This document shows positions 27,049-38,745 of a DNA stretch of 64,000 nt, in pieces. Numbering within the stretch: the first letter of the stretch is position 1; every line of letters starts with the position of its first letter. This DNA is from a bacterium. Its GTDB lineage: Bacteria > Pseudomonadota > Gammaproteobacteria > UBA6186 > Azoamicaceae. The notes beneath the pieces are model-generated. The model had not been told where the DNA came from, searched no databases, and worked only from the letters and a program-made list of their open reading frames with translations. A program made the translations under genes and the position numbers. The stretch is from contig DAHXPC010000006.1 of the NCBI GenBank assembly GCA_027364575.1, positions 58,611-122,610 on the forward strand. The letters run 5' to 3'.

Positions 27049-28989
27049 TTAATCACTCGCCCGATGAATATAAGGCATATGTCGGCTAAGGGTGGGTTTT
27101 TTCCCTAAAATTTCTTGGTAAATGGCCGTATAGGTCATTACATTTTTAACATATTCGCGGGTTTCTTTATAGGGAATGGTTTCAATCCAGAGATCGGCTG
27201 CCGTATCATAGACGGGCAACCATTTTTTAATTCGCCCAGGCCCAGCATTATAAGCAGCGGTTGCTAATACCGCATTATTGCGATGGGCATCTAACATCAT
27301 TTTAAGATAGCCACTTCCTAATTGGATATTGGTTAAAGGCTCTAGCAAAGCGGCCTCATTCGAAAGCGGGATTTGTTTTTTACGGGCGACCATCTGTGCA
27401 GTGCTAGGCATTAACTGCATAAGCCCGGTAGCGCCAGAAGGATTTTTTGCATGTGGGACAAATGCACTTTCTTGCCGGGTAATTGCTAAGATCCAGGCGG
27501 GATCAATTTCGTGTTTATGCGCTTCTTGTAAGATGTGCTTCGTATAAATCACCGGAAAACGTAAAGAAATATCATCTTTATTGTTTGCCTTAGACAGCGC
27601 TAAAATGGCCCAATTGGGCAAATTCCATTTTATGGCAAGGCTTGCTGCAGCATGTTTCTCTTTGTCCGTCAATCGATTGGTTGCAAATATCCACTCTGTT
27701 TTTGCTTTGATAAAGCGCCCTAAAATATGTAATTCACGCGCTCGCAATATGGATTTCTTTTCGGCAATGGCTTCTGCAAGGCTTTTTTCGATGGCTGTTT
27801 TATGTTGATGGATAAGATAGGGTCTTAATAATTGGTGGCTTGCTAAAAAGCCATAATAACTTCTGGTATTGGAAAGCTTGGTTAAGATCAATTGACTTTC
27901 AGGGCGACGGTTGACCATTTCTAAAGCCCGTGCTTGCCAATATTGCCATTCATCTGTTTTCGCTAAAAATTCAGGTAAATTTTTAACCCAGCGCAATACA
28001 GAAGGCCAGTCTTCTTTAGCAAGGGTAACTCGAATTCGCCATTCATGAACGGCTTGATTGGCATAGATAGCCGGGACTTTGTTTAGCCAGCGCTCAGAAT
28101 CTGGGTTTCTTTGCAGTGCGTAAGAAAGGCCAATGGCGCGAACCACCAGTCCCCAATGACGTTCTGCAAACTTATAGCGATGACCAATTTGTTGCCAAAT
28201 TTTAATCGCTGCTTCGGGTTTGGTTTTTGCAATTAAAGAGACCCCATCAACAATCATTTCTAGATAGGCCGGATGGTGATCGGTAAAATATTTATGTTGG
28301 GTGACGAGGTAGGGATTATTGTGAATCATCAGCCAGAGCTCGACTAAAGAAATTTCTGATTTTTTTAGGTATTTAGACATTTTGCGGGCTAAGGTTTCGT
28401 TCCCTTCTTGTATTAATAATTTAATCCTCTGCCAAGCTAAGGGTCGTGTCATCATTCCGCTTCTTTCAAAGACAGCAAAGGGTGCTTCACAGCTTTTGGG
28501 GGGTGTTTTACCACTCATCCAGAGGGTGGAGATTTGGTTTAAAATAATTTTAGGATCATGATGGGTTCTAAGCGAAGCCCATAATTGGTAGCATTGCATA
28601 GACACATCTTCGGTGGGTTGATACGCTTTCAGGAAAGCTTTCCAATCTTCTTGTTTCGCTTTGGTTTGTAGCCAGCGTTTTCTTAATTGTCCAGCAAGCG
28701 GACTATCTGGGTAATTATCGACAAAGTGATGAAATTCCTCAAAAGTGAGACTCGGCATGCGGCGATCATATTCTGCGTATAATAAATAAGGAAAAAGGGG
28801 ATAACGGGTTAAGCGTGCCTTTAATTTTTGATATAAAGACATTTGTCCTTGGGAAAGGGCTGCTTCTGCTTGTAAAAATAATTCTCGTGAAGGATGTAAG
28901 TGCAAATTCGTATTGGCAATACTGACTGGGATCCAGCCAAATAATAGGCTGAATATTAGCCATCCACGTAAGACTTGTTTATATACCAT
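27049..28989 (-). CDS. slt: Soluble lytic murein transglycosylase Slt
   Basis: Periplasmic enzyme cleaving peptidoglycan glycan strands to 1,6-anhydro-muropeptides. I start at the ATG at 28989 (an in-frame GTG at 28998 adds three residues); the N-terminus is then a signal peptide (VLRGWLIFSLLFGWIPVSIA). A long helical superhelix of about 430 residues precedes the C-terminal lysozyme-like SLT domain with the catalytic Glu in AITRQESAF and the motifs GATGLMQLMPSTA and ATAAYNAGPGR. Its length of about 646 matches Slt70. Confidence 0.92.
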   Translation of the reverse strand: MVYKQVLRGWLIFSLLFGWIPVSIANTNLHLHPSRELFLQAEAALSQGQMSLYQKLKARLTRYPLFPYLLYAEYDRRMPSLTFEEFHHFVDNYPDSPLAGQLRKRWLQTKAKQEDWKAFLKAYQPTEDVSMQCYQLWASLRTHHDPKIILNQISTLWMSGKTPPKSCEAPFAVFERSGMMTRPLAWQRIKLLIQEGNETLARKMSKYLKKSEISLVELWLMIHNNPYLVTQHKYFTDHHPAYLEMIVDGVSLIAKTKPEAAIKIWQQIGHRYKFAERHWGLVVRAIGLSYALQRNPDSERWLNKVPAIYANQAVHEWRIRVTLAKEDWPSVLRWVKNLPEFLAKTDEWQYWQARALEMVNRRPESQLILTKLSNTRSYYGFLASHQLLRPYLIHQHKTAIEKSLAEAIAEKKSILRARELHILGRFIKAKTEWIFATNRLTDKEKHAAASLAIKWNLPNWAILALSKANNKDDISLRFPVIYTKHILQEAHKHEIDPAWILAITRQESAFVPHAKNPSGATGLMQLMPSTAQMVARKKQIPLSNEAALLEPLTNIQLGSGYLKMMLDAHRNNAVLATAAYNAGPGRIKKWLPVYDTAADLWIETIPYKETREYVKNVMTYTAIYQEILGKKPTLSRHMPYIHRASD

Positions 28990-29226
28990 AGTGTACACAA
29001 TATAAAAAAATAATGGTGGACCTCGATCAATGCCAAAAGAAGAAAATTACCCTAATATATAGAATAGTCAATTTTTTTATTATCATTGGAAGATAGTATC
29101 GTTATAGGATAAAAAGGGCAATATCGGATCCTAGCTTATTAGGGTAAGTAGATTGACTTTATAATTGAATGTTTTGGATTTATTAAACACCGGTATGCGC
29201 TGCGAACCAATGGAAAGGGAGAGTTT

Positions 29227-30483
29227 ATGAAATATCAAAAAATTAAGGTACCTTCTCTGGGCAGTAAAATAACAAGCAAGCCGAATGGCTCTCTAGATAT
29301 CCCAAATAGCCCCATTATTCCTTTTATAGAGGGAGACGGTATTGGCATTGATATTAGTCCGGTTATGCGCAAAGTTGTAGACGCTGCCGTTTTAAAGGCC
29401 TATAGCGGTGAGCGTTCTATTGTCTGGATGGAAATATTTGCGGGTGAAAAAGCAACACGGGTTTATGGTGAAAACCAATGGTTACCCGATGAAACCCTGG
29501 CCGCTTTGCGAGAATTTTTAGTGGGGATCAAAGGGCCTTTAACCACACCGGTAGGCGGAGGGATCCGTTCCATTAATGTCGCTCTACGGCAAGAATTAGA
29601 TTTATATGTTTGCTTAAGACCAATACGGTATTTTCAAGGCACCCCAACGCCGGTTAAATACCCAGAACACGTGAATATGGTGATTTTTAGGGAAAATTCC
29701 GAGGATATTTACGCAGGCATTGAATGGTCAGCGGATAGTGCAGCTGCCAAAAAAATGATCCAATTTTTACAACAAGAGATGCAGGTTAGCAAAATACGTT
29801 TTCCAGAAAACTGTGGGATTGGGATCAAGCCGGTTTCAAAAGCAGGCACTGAACGTTTGGTAACACGCGCCATTCAATATGCCATTGATGAAGATCTGCC
29901 TTCAGTCACTTTGGTACATAAAGGCAATATTATGAAATTTACGGAAGGCGCTTTTAAGGATTGGGGATATCAAATTGCCCGAGAAAAATTTGGGGCGAAA
30001 TTGTTGGATGGCGGGCCATGGTTAGTGTTCAATAATCCCAAGACAGGCAAAAAAATTGTGATAAAAGATGTGATTGCAGATGCCTTTTTGCAACAAATTT
30101 TATTGCGCCCAGAAGAATATAGTGTCATTGCGACTTTAAATTTAAATGGTGATTATATTTCAGATGCACTGGCCGCCCAGGTAGGTGGAATTGGTATTGC
30201 CCCCGGGGCCAATCTTTCTGATGGTATTGCGCTTTTTGAAGCGACACATGGAACAGCGCCTAAGTACGCAGGGCAGGATCGCGTTAATCCAGGATCGTTG
30301 ATTTTATCCGCGGAGATGATGTTGAGGCATTTGGGGTGGTTTGAAGCTGCAAATTTAATCACTAAAGGTATGCAGCATGCCATTGCGAATAAGACGGTTA
30401 CCTATGACTTTGAGCGTCTAATGCCCGAAGCAACGCTTGTGAGTTGTTCTGGATTTGGGGAAGCCATTATCACAAATATGTAA
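29227..30483 (+). CDS. icd: NADP-dependent isocitrate dehydrogenase
   Basis: TCA-cycle enzyme (isocitrate + NADP+ to 2-oxoglutarate + CO2 + NADPH), 418 residues, E. coli-type. The isocitrate-binding segment [23 protein letters not shown] holds the regulatory/substrate Ser, and [19 protein letters not shown] contains the Lys-Tyr pair that selects NADP+ over NAD+. A strong AAAGGGAGAG ribosome-binding site precedes the ATG. It is divergent from slt, with 237 bp between the two starts. Confidence 0.95.
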   Translation: MKYQKIKVPSLGSKITSKPNGSLDIPNSPIIPFIEGDGIGIDISPVMRKVVDAAVLKAYSGERSIVWMEIFAGEKATRVYGENQWLPDETLAALREFLVGIKGPLTTPVGGGIRSINVALRQELDLYVCLRPIRYFQGTPTPVKYPEHVNMVIFRENSEDIYAGIEWSADSAAAKKMIQFLQQEMQVSKIRFPENCGIGIKPVSKAGTERLVTRAIQYAIDEDLPSVTLVHKGNIMKFTEGAFKDWGYQIAREKFGAKLLDGGPWLVFNNPKTGKKIVIKDVIADAFLQQILLRPEEYSVIATLNLNGDYISDALAAQVGGIGIAPGANLSDGIALFEATHGTAPKYAGQDRVNPGSLILSAEMMLRHLGWFEAANLITKGMQHAIANKTVTYDFERLMPEATLVSCSGFGEAIITNM

Positions 30484-30485
30484 GA

Positions 30486-30672
30486 TTTTTCCCCACCCTA
30501 ACCCTCCCCCGCCATGCGAGGGAGGGAACTTGATTTGAATAACAAAAATATCCACTGCACCAAACATTTTAAACAAACCTTATCTGCATTCATTGCCCTT
30601 TTTTTATCCATTTATCCGATTTGCAGATGCAAATCTCCTTCCTCGTATGGCGGGGTAGGGGTGGAGATAATT
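30486..30672. repeat. MITE-like imperfect inverted repeat
   Basis: Right after the icd stop, the arm CCCCACCCTAACCCTCCCCC with its GCCATGCGAGGGAGGG continuation (30490-30527) is mirrored by 30634-30667 (CTCCTTCCTCGTATGGCGGGGTAGGGGTGGAG), the two being reverse complements with a few mismatches. About 105 AT-rich bases separate them. The whole looks like a short non-autonomous palindromic element of the type found between genes in many gammaproteobacteria. It could also end the icd transcript. Confidence 0.6.
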
Positions 30673-30938
30673 TAAGGATTACTTAAGGAAGTGTAATTTA
30701 AATAGTGTTTATTTTCTAATTTTGAGGATAGGGATAGACAGTCAAGATCTGATCTTAAAAAAAATTAAAAAATAACCGATATAAGTGCTAGGTCGTCCCA
30801 AATGGTCAAGCACTATACAAAAACTTAGCTATTATTGAATGAGGGGCATAAAAAATGCCCAAGCCCAACTATACCAAATAGAAAAGTTGGACTTTGATTA
30901 AAAGGACTTTAAAAAAAAGATGTTAAGGAGATGGCATC
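30673..30938. other. Intergenic leader upstream of clpA, no clpS
   Basis: AT-rich, no reading frame of useful size. In many gammaproteobacteria clpS (about 100 codons) lies directly before clpA; it is not here. A short hairpin-like GGGGCATAAAAAATGCCC (about 30843-30860) and a CCAACT/AGTTGG inverted pair (about 30865-30892) precede the clpA ribosome-binding site AAGGAG. Confidence 0.6.
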
Positions 30939-33203
30939 ATGTTAAGTAAGGAATTAGAAAATACCTTAAATCTTGCATTTAAAGGCGCAAGAGATAAGCA
31001 GCATGAATTTATGACGGTAGAACATTTATTATTATCGTTATTGGATAATGCCTCGGCCTTAGAGGTGCTGCGTGCCTGTAATGCCAACATTGATCAACTT
31101 CGTATTAATTTGGTTGCATTTGTGGATGAAACCACGCCTTTAGTGTCGCCTGCTGAACAACATCGTGAAACACAACCCACTTTGGGCTTTCAACGCGTAT
31201 TGCAACGCGCTGTATTTCATGTGCAATCTGCCGGTAAAGAAGAAGTAACCGGTTCAAATGTTCTGGCTGCTATTTTTAGCGAGCAAGACAGTCAAGCCGT
31301 ATATTTTTTAAAGAAAGAAAACATCTCTCGATTGGACGTTATTAATTTTATTTCCCATGGGGTAAATAAAATGGATGGCGCTATAGAGCCTGATATTACT
31401 CAGATCCAAGAAGAAGAAATGTCACCCGAGTCGAATGCCAGAAGCCCGTTGGAAAGCTATGCGATTAATTTGAATCAACAAGCTAAACTGGGCAAGATCG
31501 ATCCGCTGGTGGGTCGAGATGATGAAATTCAAAGAACCATCCAGATCCTATGTCGTCGTCGTAAAAATAACCCATTATTTGTCGGTGAAGCCGGCGTTGG
31601 CAAAACCGCTATTGTTGAAGGCTTGGCAAGATTAGTTGTAGAGGGCAATGTTCCTGATGCCATTAAAAACAGCACGATTTATTCTTTAGATTTAGGATCG
31701 CTTTTAGCTGGAACCAAATATAGGGGCGATTTTGAGAAACGTTTTAAAGCTTTATTACAACAATTAAAGCGCGAGGCAGGCGCCATTCTGTTTATCGATG
31801 AAATACATACCATTATTGGCGCCGGGGCTGCCTCCGGGGGCGTTATGGATGCTTCAAACTTAATTAAGCCGTTATTGGCTTCTGGCGATTTAAAATGTGT
31901 GGGCTCAACAACCTTTCAAGAATATCGTGGTATTTTTGAAAAAGATCGAGCGCTGGTTCGTCGCTTCCAGAAAGTAGATGTTAAGGAGCCGACGGTTGAA
32001 GAAACGGTTGGTATTTTAAAGGGGTTAAAAGAAAGGTTTGAGGAACATCATAATGTTCGTTATTCCTTTGCGGCCCTTCGAGCCGCTGCCGAAATGGCGA
32101 GCCGGTATATTTCTGATCGCTTTTTACCGGACAAAGCCATTGATGTGGTAGATGAGGCAGGTTCTTATCAGCGATTATTACCGCTGAATAAACGCAAAAA
32201 AGTGATTGGCGTAGCCGATATTGAGCGCATGATTGCTAAAATGGCAAGGATCCCAGAAAAATCCGTTTCTGCTTCCGATAAAACAGCCCTTAAATCCCTT
32301 GAGCGTGATCTAAAGCTGGTTATTTTTGGTCAAGACGAAGCCGTTTCCGCATTATCCGATGCGATTAAAATGGGGCGTTCAGGGCTTTCTGATCCCGATA
32401 AGCCAGTTGGATCCTTTTTATTTTCAGGACCCACAGGTGTCGGTAAAACCGAGGTCACCCGCCAGTTGGCACACCTATTAGGTATAGAGTTGGTGCGTTT
32501 CGACATGTCAGAATATATGGAAGCGCATTCTGTTTCCCGTTTAATTGGATCACCTCCAGGGTATGTGGGCTTTGATCAGGGGGGATTGCTAACGGATATC
32601 ATTAATAAAAATCCGCATTGCGTATTGTTATTAGATGAAATCGAGAAAGCGCATCCCGATATTTACAATTTATTATTGCAAGTGATGGATCACGGTACGC
32701 TCACCGATTCGAATGGCCGTAAAGCAGATTTTCGACACGTGATTTTGGTGATGACCACTAACGCAGGGGCTGAAGATATTAACCGATCGTCCATAGGGTT
32801 TAGTGAGCAAGATCACACCACCGATGGCTTAACTATTTTAAAGAAGAAATTTACCCCAGAATTTCGAAATCGGTTAGATTCTATTATTCAGTTTGAACCT
32901 TTGAATCGCGTGGCCATTGAATTGATTGTCGAAAAATTTATTGCAGAGCTACAGGCGAGATTGTCTGAAAAACGCGTTACCTTAGAGGTTGAGAAAACAG
33001 CACGCGATTGGCTGGCGCTGAATGGGTATGACAAACAAATGGGTGCGCGGCCTATGGCAAGGTTAATTAAAAATAAACTTAAAAAACCTTTGGCCAATGA
33101 AATTTTATTCGGAACTTTGGCGGAAGCGGGTGGGCGAGTCTCTGTCCGAGTAGAAGCCAATGATTTAAAAGTTCGGATAGAGGCATTATGTAAGGTTAAG
33201 TAA
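30939..33203 (+). CDS. clpA: ATP-dependent Clp protease ATP-binding subunit ClpA
   Basis: Hsp100 unfoldase that feeds substrates to ClpP. The 754 residues carry the N-domain (two Clp-N repeats, about 1-145), AAA+ module 1 with GEAGVGKT and module 2 with GPTGVGKT, Walker [13 protein letters not shown], and C-terminal arm. There is no middle coiled-coil insertion, so this is ClpA, not ClpB. The position before infA-trxB-ftsK matches E. coli synteny. The adaptor gene clpS is not next to it. Confidence 0.95.
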   Translation: MLSKELENTLNLAFKGARDKQHEFMTVEHLLLSLLDNASALEVLRACNANIDQLRINLVAFVDETTPLVSPAEQHRETQPTLGFQRVLQRAVFHVQSAGKEEVTGSNVLAAIFSEQDSQAVYFLKKENISRLDVINFISHGVNKMDGAIEPDITQIQEEEMSPESNARSPLESYAINLNQQAKLGKIDPLVGRDDEIQRTIQILCRRRKNNPLFVGEAGVGKTAIVEGLARLVVEGNVPDAIKNSTIYSLDLGSLLAGTKYRGDFEKRFKALLQQLKREAGAILFIDEIHTIIGAGAASGGVMDASNLIKPLLASGDLKCVGSTTFQEYRGIFEKDRALVRRFQKVDVKEPTVEETVGILKGLKERFEEHHNVRYSFAALRAAAEMASRYISDRFLPDKAIDVVDEAGSYQRLLPLNKRKKVIGVADIERMIAKMARIPEKSVSASDKTALKSLERDLKLVIFGQDEAVSALSDAIKMGRSGLSDPDKPVGSFLFSGPTGVGKTEVTRQLAHLLGIELVRFDMSEYMEAHSVSRLIGSPPGYVGFDQGGLLTDIINKNPHCVLLLDEIEKAHPDIYNLLLQVMDHGTLTDSNGRKADFRHVILVMTTNAGAEDINRSSIGFSEQDHTTDGLTILKKKFTPEFRNRLDSIIQFEPLNRVAIELIVEKFIAELQARLSEKRVTLEVEKTARDWLALNGYDKQMGARPMARLIKNKLKKPLANEILFGTLAEAGGRVSVRVEANDLKVRIEALCKVK

Positions 33204-33264
33204 AATACTATGAAGTTACCCTAAAAATAGGGGCATGGTTCTAGTATCTTTGTATCCTAAGAAT

Positions 33265-33534
33265 TTAAGTCTTTTTAGCAGCTGCAATGGCGGCGGCTTC
33301 TTTGATATCTTTGGGATCTCTATTTCTAAAAATAATACGTCCTTTGGAAAGATCATAAGGGGTGAGTTGAACAGTGACGCGATCGCCCATAAGGATCCGA
33401 ATATAGTTTTTACGCATACGCCCAGAGATATGGGCTATGACCACATGCCCATTTTCTAATTGAACCTTAAAGTGGGTATTAGGAAGGTTTTCAAGAACTG
33501 TTCCTTCCATTTCAATTGCATCTTCTTTGGCCAT
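33265..33534 (-). CDS. infA: Translation initiation factor IF-1
   Basis: OB-fold protein that binds the ribosomal A site during initiation. The first 72 residues are a standard IF-1 ([19 protein letters not shown] ... [33 protein letters not shown]). An extra C-terminal tail of about 17 residues, [17 protein letters not shown], goes beyond the usual 71-72-residue length. It converges with clpA and is followed on its own strand by trxB upstream. Confidence 0.95.
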   Translation of the reverse strand: MAKEDAIEMEGTVLENLPNTHFKVQLENGHVVIAHISGRMRKNYIRILMGDRVTVQLTPYDLSKGRIIFRNRDPKDIKEAAAIAAAKKT

Positions 33535-33702
33535 TAAACGTAAAACCTCATTTATGATTTAAAGTAAAAATATTACTCGTAATGATTATAAGCCTTAGCT
33601 TTAAGCTGTATCCCTTAGAGCAAAGCTTAGGTCAGATACTACCAGAAAAAAGCTCTATACACCACCCCCATCCCGTGTGGGCACTAGGGGGCTTTAGGCG
33701 TT

Positions 33703-34689
<987 letters not shown>

Positions 34690-34803
34690 TCACTATATCC
34701 TTTTTGCGGACAAATGCAACGGGCTTCTGGCCAAAATGGGCAAAAAAGCGGTATAGTGATTATGCTTGAATAAAGAGATAGCCAGTGGGGATGACCAGTA
34801 CAC

Positions 34804-37149
34804 ATGAAAAAGAAAAATAAGAGAAAAAAAGCTACACACAAAGAAGCAAGTGTGGTTCCCATCATTTTATGGCGTCGATTACAAGAAGGCGGATTTATCT
34901 TGCTTTCGGCACTTGCGCTTTTTTTATTGGTTGCGTTAGCGACATATCATGAAGCCGATCCCGGCTGGTCTCATACCTCTACCCATAAAGGGATCCAAAA
35001 TGCTGCCGGCCAAGCGGGTGCTTGGTTTTCTGATCTTTGCCTTTATTTATTTGGCTATGTAGCTTATATGATTCCGGTGTTGATAGGCTATGGCAGTATT
35101 TGTATTCTTAAAAATCGCTCAGAGTCTGCCAATTATCCCCGTTTGCTCTGGACACTCCGCGTCGTCGGTTTTGTTTTAGCTGTGGTGTCTGGGTGTGGCC
35201 TTACCCATTTACACTTTAATCTGTGGAATACTGCAATGCCGGTCAGTGCCGGCGGAATTTGTGGTCAAATTTTAGGCGCACAGTTAGCGCCAGCATTTGG
35301 TTACTTAGGCAGTACTTTATTATTAATGGCAGTCTTTCTTGCCGGGATCACTTTAACCACTGGGCTGTCCTGGTTCGGTTTTATGGATGTTGTCAGCAAG
35401 GCATTACGCATCGGAATATCGGAATGGATCAAAAAAACCCCTAAAACCTTTGTTCAAACCAAACAATGGTTTATTCAGCGTAAAAATCAGCTTCCATCGC
35501 CTAGGCTAGAGCGTATTACCCCGGTTATTGGTGCCCAAACGGCAAAAAAAGAAGTTATCGTGAATGCGGCAGCAATAAAGCCAAAGTTATTGGATATCAA
35601 AGCACGGGTTTTGCCTGATGCGCAATTTTCTTCAGATCATTCATCCGCGCTGAATACCCAATTGCCATCGGTCACTCTGTTAGAGGAAGCCTCAGTTAAA
35701 AATGAAAAGCAAAGTTTTTCCCCAAGCAAGTTAGAAGCGATGTCTCGGGAAGTTGAAACGCGTTTGTTGGAATTTGGCGTGCAGGCAATGGTTGTTGCCG
35801 TCTATCCCGGTCCCGTGATTACCCGTTTTGAATTAGAATTAGCCGCAGGCGTCAAGGTTAGCAAAATTACCGGCCTTGCCAAAGATTTGGCGCGTGCACT
35901 GACCGTGACTCGAGTGCGGGTTGTAGAAGTTATTCCCGGAAAATCGGTGATTGGACTGGAAATTCCCAATGAACATCGCGAATTGGTGATCCTTCGAGAA
36001 ATATTAGAATCTTCCCAATATAATGAGGCAACTTCCCATTTAAGCCTTGCTTTAGGGAAAGATATTGCTGGTGATCCGATTGTGGTTAATTTGGCAAAAA
36101 TGCCTCATTTGTTGGTGGCAGGTACCACGGGTTCTGGTAAATCCGTTGGCATTAATGTCATGCTGCTTAGTTTATTATATAAAGCGACGCCCCAAGATGT
36201 TCGGTTAATCTTAATCGATCCTAAAATGTTAGAGCTTTCTATTTATGATGGCATTCCGCATTTATTAACCCCTGTTGTCACGGATATGAAAGATGCTGCC
36301 AATGCACTGCGTTGGTGCGTCTGTGAAATGGAGCGTCGCTACCAATTAATGGCAGCGCTCGGGGTTCGAAATTTAGTCGGGTATAATCGAAAAATTTTAG
36401 ATGCAGAACTTGCCAATAATCCAATTTTTGATCCTTTTTGGAAGCCTGAACGCGGAGAAGAACAGCAGCGTTTAGACAGATTGCCCCATATTGTAGTGAT
36501 TATCGATGAATTTGCCGATATGATCATGGTGGTAGGTAAAAAGGTAGAAGAATTAATTGCGAGGATTGCGCAAAAAGCGCGTGCTGCAGGGATCCATTTG
36601 ATATTGGCGACGCAACGCCCTTCAGTGGATGTTATCACGGGGTTAATTAAGGCGAATGTGCCGACACGCATTGCTTATCAGGTATCTTCGAGAATTGATT
36701 CTCGAACGATTTTAGATCAGCAAGGGGCAGAGCAATTATTAGGACATGGCGATATGCTTTATCTAGCACCGGGCACAGGCGTTCCCGAACGTATCCATGG
36801 TGCGTTTGTGTCAGATGAAGAAGTGCATGCAGTTGTCAAAGCGTTGAAGGATTTAGGGTCCCCCGATTACGCCTTTGATGTTTTAGGAGGCGCAAATTCT
36901 AATTTTTCACAAGGCTTTGGTAGCTTTGAAGAGGACGCCGATGGCGAACAAGACGAGTTATATGATTCTGCCGTACAAATTGTCGCAGAATCTCGTAAAG
37001 CATCAATTTCGCATTTACAGCGTCGCTTAAAAATAGGGTATAACCGCGCTGCTCGTTTGATTGAAACGATGGAAGCTTCTGGTATCGTTAGTAATATGCA
37101 AAATAATGGAGGCCGTGAGGTTTTGGTCGGGCAACCGATAGGCGATTGA
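34804..37149 (+). CDS. ftsK: DNA translocase FtsK
   Basis: Septum-bound motor that pumps chromosomal DNA and activates XerCD recombination at dif. The 781 residues comprise four N-terminal membrane segments (about 22-195), a short linker, the RecA-like motor with Walker A GTTGSGKSVGIN (about 441-452) and Walker B IVVIIDEFADM, and a C-terminal winged-helix gamma domain (SISHLQRRLKIGYNRAARLIETME) that reads KOPS sites. The linker is far shorter than in E. coli, where the protein is about 1330 residues; the short form is common outside enterobacteria. Confidence 0.95.
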   Translation: MKKKNKRKKATHKEASVVPIILWRRLQEGGFILLSALALFLLVALATYHEADPGWSHTSTHKGIQNAAGQAGAWFSDLCLYLFGYVAYMIPVLIGYGSICILKNRSESANYPRLLWTLRVVGFVLAVVSGCGLTHLHFNLWNTAMPVSAGGICGQILGAQLAPAFGYLGSTLLLMAVFLAGITLTTGLSWFGFMDVVSKALRIGISEWIKKTPKTFVQTKQWFIQRKNQLPSPRLERITPVIGAQTAKKEVIVNAAAIKPKLLDIKARVLPDAQFSSDHSSALNTQLPSVTLLEEASVKNEKQSFSPSKLEAMSREVETRLLEFGVQAMVVAVYPGPVITRFELELAAGVKVSKITGLAKDLARALTVTRVRVVEVIPGKSVIGLEIPNEHRELVILREILESSQYNEATSHLSLALGKDIAGDPIVVNLAKMPHLLVAGTTGSGKSVGINVMLLSLLYKATPQDVRLILIDPKMLELSIYDGIPHLLTPVVTDMKDAANALRWCVCEMERRYQLMAALGVRNLVGYNRKILDAELANNPIFDPFWKPERGEEQQRLDRLPHIVVIIDEFADMIMVVGKKVEELIARIAQKARAAGIHLILATQRPSVDVITGLIKANVPTRIAYQVSSRIDSRTILDQQGAEQLLGHGDMLYLAPGTGVPERIHGAFVSDEEVHAVVKALKDLGSPDYAFDVLGGANSNFSQGFGSFEEDADGEQDELYDSAVQIVAESRKASISHLQRRLKIGYNRAARLIETMEASGIVSNMQNNGGREVLVGQPIGD

Positions 37150-37155
37150 TCCCCC

Positions 37156-37180
37156 AGTGTGGAAAAATGACACTTTTTTT
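37156..37180 (+). terminator. Rho-independent terminator after ftsK
   Basis: AGTGT (37156-37160) pairs with ACACT (37170-37174) across a 9-base loop and is followed directly by a run of seven T. It lies 7 bases after the ftsK stop. The stem is short, so it may be weak. Confidence 0.5.
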
Positions 37181-37246
37181 GCTGTAAATAAAGCATACAA
37201 TACGGTAGAATAGTCATTTATACGCATGCATAGTCGGTAACATTTT

Positions 37247-38152
37247 ATGAAATCCCACAAAGGCCTAATCGATATTTTTATTTTAGCGATGCTTTGGGGG
37301 CCTTCTTATTTATTTATTAAACTCGCCGTTGGGCATATTCCTCCGTTAACCTTACTCATGATGCGTATCATTTTTGGTGCTTCTTTCTTGTATTGCTTAT
37401 TGCGGTTTAAAAACATTCGATTAAAAAATCACCTTAAGCTTATTCCCCATTGTATTTTTTTAGGCTTGTTTTCCCAAAGTTTGCCTTTTGCGTGTTTTAA
37501 TTATTCTTTAATGACTATTCCCAGTAGCCTGGCGGCTTTAATTAACGGATTTACCCCTGTTTTGACTATCATATTGGCGAATATTTTTCTCAAAGATGAA
37601 AAATTATCTTGGAATCGTGTGTTCGGGATCCTAATGGGGTTAATGGGTTTTCTCGTTTTGTTTATGCCTGCATTGATGGGACAAGATACAAACTTAAATT
37701 TTCAAGGGATGTTGTTAAGCTTTATGGGTGCGAGTTGTTATGCCGTTGGCATGGTATATGCACGTATTTATATGAAAAACACACCGCCGTTCGTTGCACC
37801 AATGCTGCAGTTACTGTGTTCTTTATTGTATTTGATCCCTTTAGCGCTGATTGTTGAGTCTCCACTGGAATCATTACCAAAAGCGCCTTTATCCGCCTGG
37901 CTTTCCGTATTGGGATTAGCCTTTTTAGGAACAACGTTAGCTTATATCATGTATTATCGGATTATTAGTCGGCAAGGGGCCACTGCCGTTTCCATGGTGA
38001 CTTATCTACTTCCGATTATTGGCACACTATTTGGCGTTGTTTTCCTTAAAGAACATATTGGGATCCATTTTTGTATCGCCGCCGCTTTTATATTATGCGG
38101 GGTAATGGTCGTCAATGGCGTTATCCGCTTTCCAAAAATAAAAAAGGCTTGA
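37247..38152 (+). CDS. EamA/DMT-family membrane transporter
   Basis: A 301-residue drug/metabolite transporter superfamily member with about ten membrane helices and two EamA repeats (AMLWGPSYLFIKLAVGH in the first; LSFMGASCYAVGMVYARIY in the second). Proteins of this group export amino acids, metabolites or drugs; the substrate is unknown. It lies between ftsK and lolA, which are adjacent or close in many relatives, so it looks inserted together with the MepB-like gene. Confidence 0.8.
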   Translation: MKSHKGLIDIFILAMLWGPSYLFIKLAVGHIPPLTLLMMRIIFGASFLYCLLRFKNIRLKNHLKLIPHCIFLGLFSQSLPFACFNYSLMTIPSSLAALINGFTPVLTIILANIFLKDEKLSWNRVFGILMGLMGFLVLFMPALMGQDTNLNFQGMLLSFMGASCYAVGMVYARIYMKNTPPFVAPMLQLLCSLLYLIPLALIVESPLESLPKAPLSAWLSVLGLAFLGTTLAYIMYYRIISRQGATAVSMVTYLLPIIGTLFGVVFLKEHIGIHFCIAAAFILCGVMVVNGVIRFPKIKKA

Positions 38153-38199
38153 AAATTATTGGCTTAGTAAAAATAGCTTGGGAAATAAAACGCATAAGC

Positions 38200-38745
38200 A
38201 TGGGTGAGAAACATAAAAAATCTTTAAGTACTTTCAATTTAGCCCATGCCGATTTTCTGGCTACTTGGGATCTTGTTTATAACCCAAGTGGGTACAAATG
38301 TTCAGAGCCACGAAAAGAAGCAGAAAGTGCTGATTATGGTGCGTGTATATTTGAAGTCAACGGTCGTTCTATTTGCTTTCGCGTTGCTAAAATTACACCA
38401 ACTAAGATAGGTCAATTTGTTACCCTATGGAAAAGAATGGGAAATGGCCCTATTCAGCCCTTTGATGAATCCGATTGGTTTGATTTTTTTGTTGTAAGCG
38501 CCCGAAAAGGTGCTCAGTTTGGGCAATTTATATTCCCAAAATCAGTGCTTGCTGAACAGAAGATCGTGTCGAAAAAAGGTATTGGTGGAAAGCGCGGAAT
38601 ACGCATTTATCCTCCTTGGGACAAGACAATGAACCCGCAGGCTCAAAAAACCCAAAAATGGCAGCTCGAATATTTCTTAGACATTCCTCAAAAAGGATCA
38701 ATAGATTGTGCTCGTTCTCAACGGTTGTATGGGGGTAAACCTTAA
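38200..38745 (+). CDS. MepB-like protein
   Basis: A 181-residue soluble protein matching the MepB family pattern: YGACIFEVNGRSICFRVAKITPTKIGQFVTLWKR, DESDWFDFFVV, GQFIFPKSVLAEQKIVS, and GKRGIRIYPPWD. MepB was named from the Staphylococcus mepRAB multidrug locus; its biochemical function is unknown. I place the start at the ATG at 38200, where the conserved part begins; a longer frame to 38071 overlaps the transporter gene. Confidence 0.75.
   Translation: MGEKHKKSLSTFNLAHADFLATWDLVYNPSGYKCSEPRKEAESADYGACIFEVNGRSICFRVAKITPTKIGQFVTLWKRMGNGPIQPFDESDWFDFFVVSARKGAQFGQFIFPKSVLAEQKIVSKKGIGGKRGIRIYPPWDKTMNPQAQKTQKWQLEYFLDIPQKGSIDCARSQRLYGGKP

Noticed and set aside
33660..33695. C-rich/G-rich hairpin after trxB as a terminator
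   Set aside because: The stem is present, but no T-run follows on the minus strand, so termination is not supported.
38071..38199. Longer N-terminus for the MepB-like gene
   Set aside because: It overlaps the transporter gene in another frame and precedes the conserved MepB region; the ATG at 38200 fits better.
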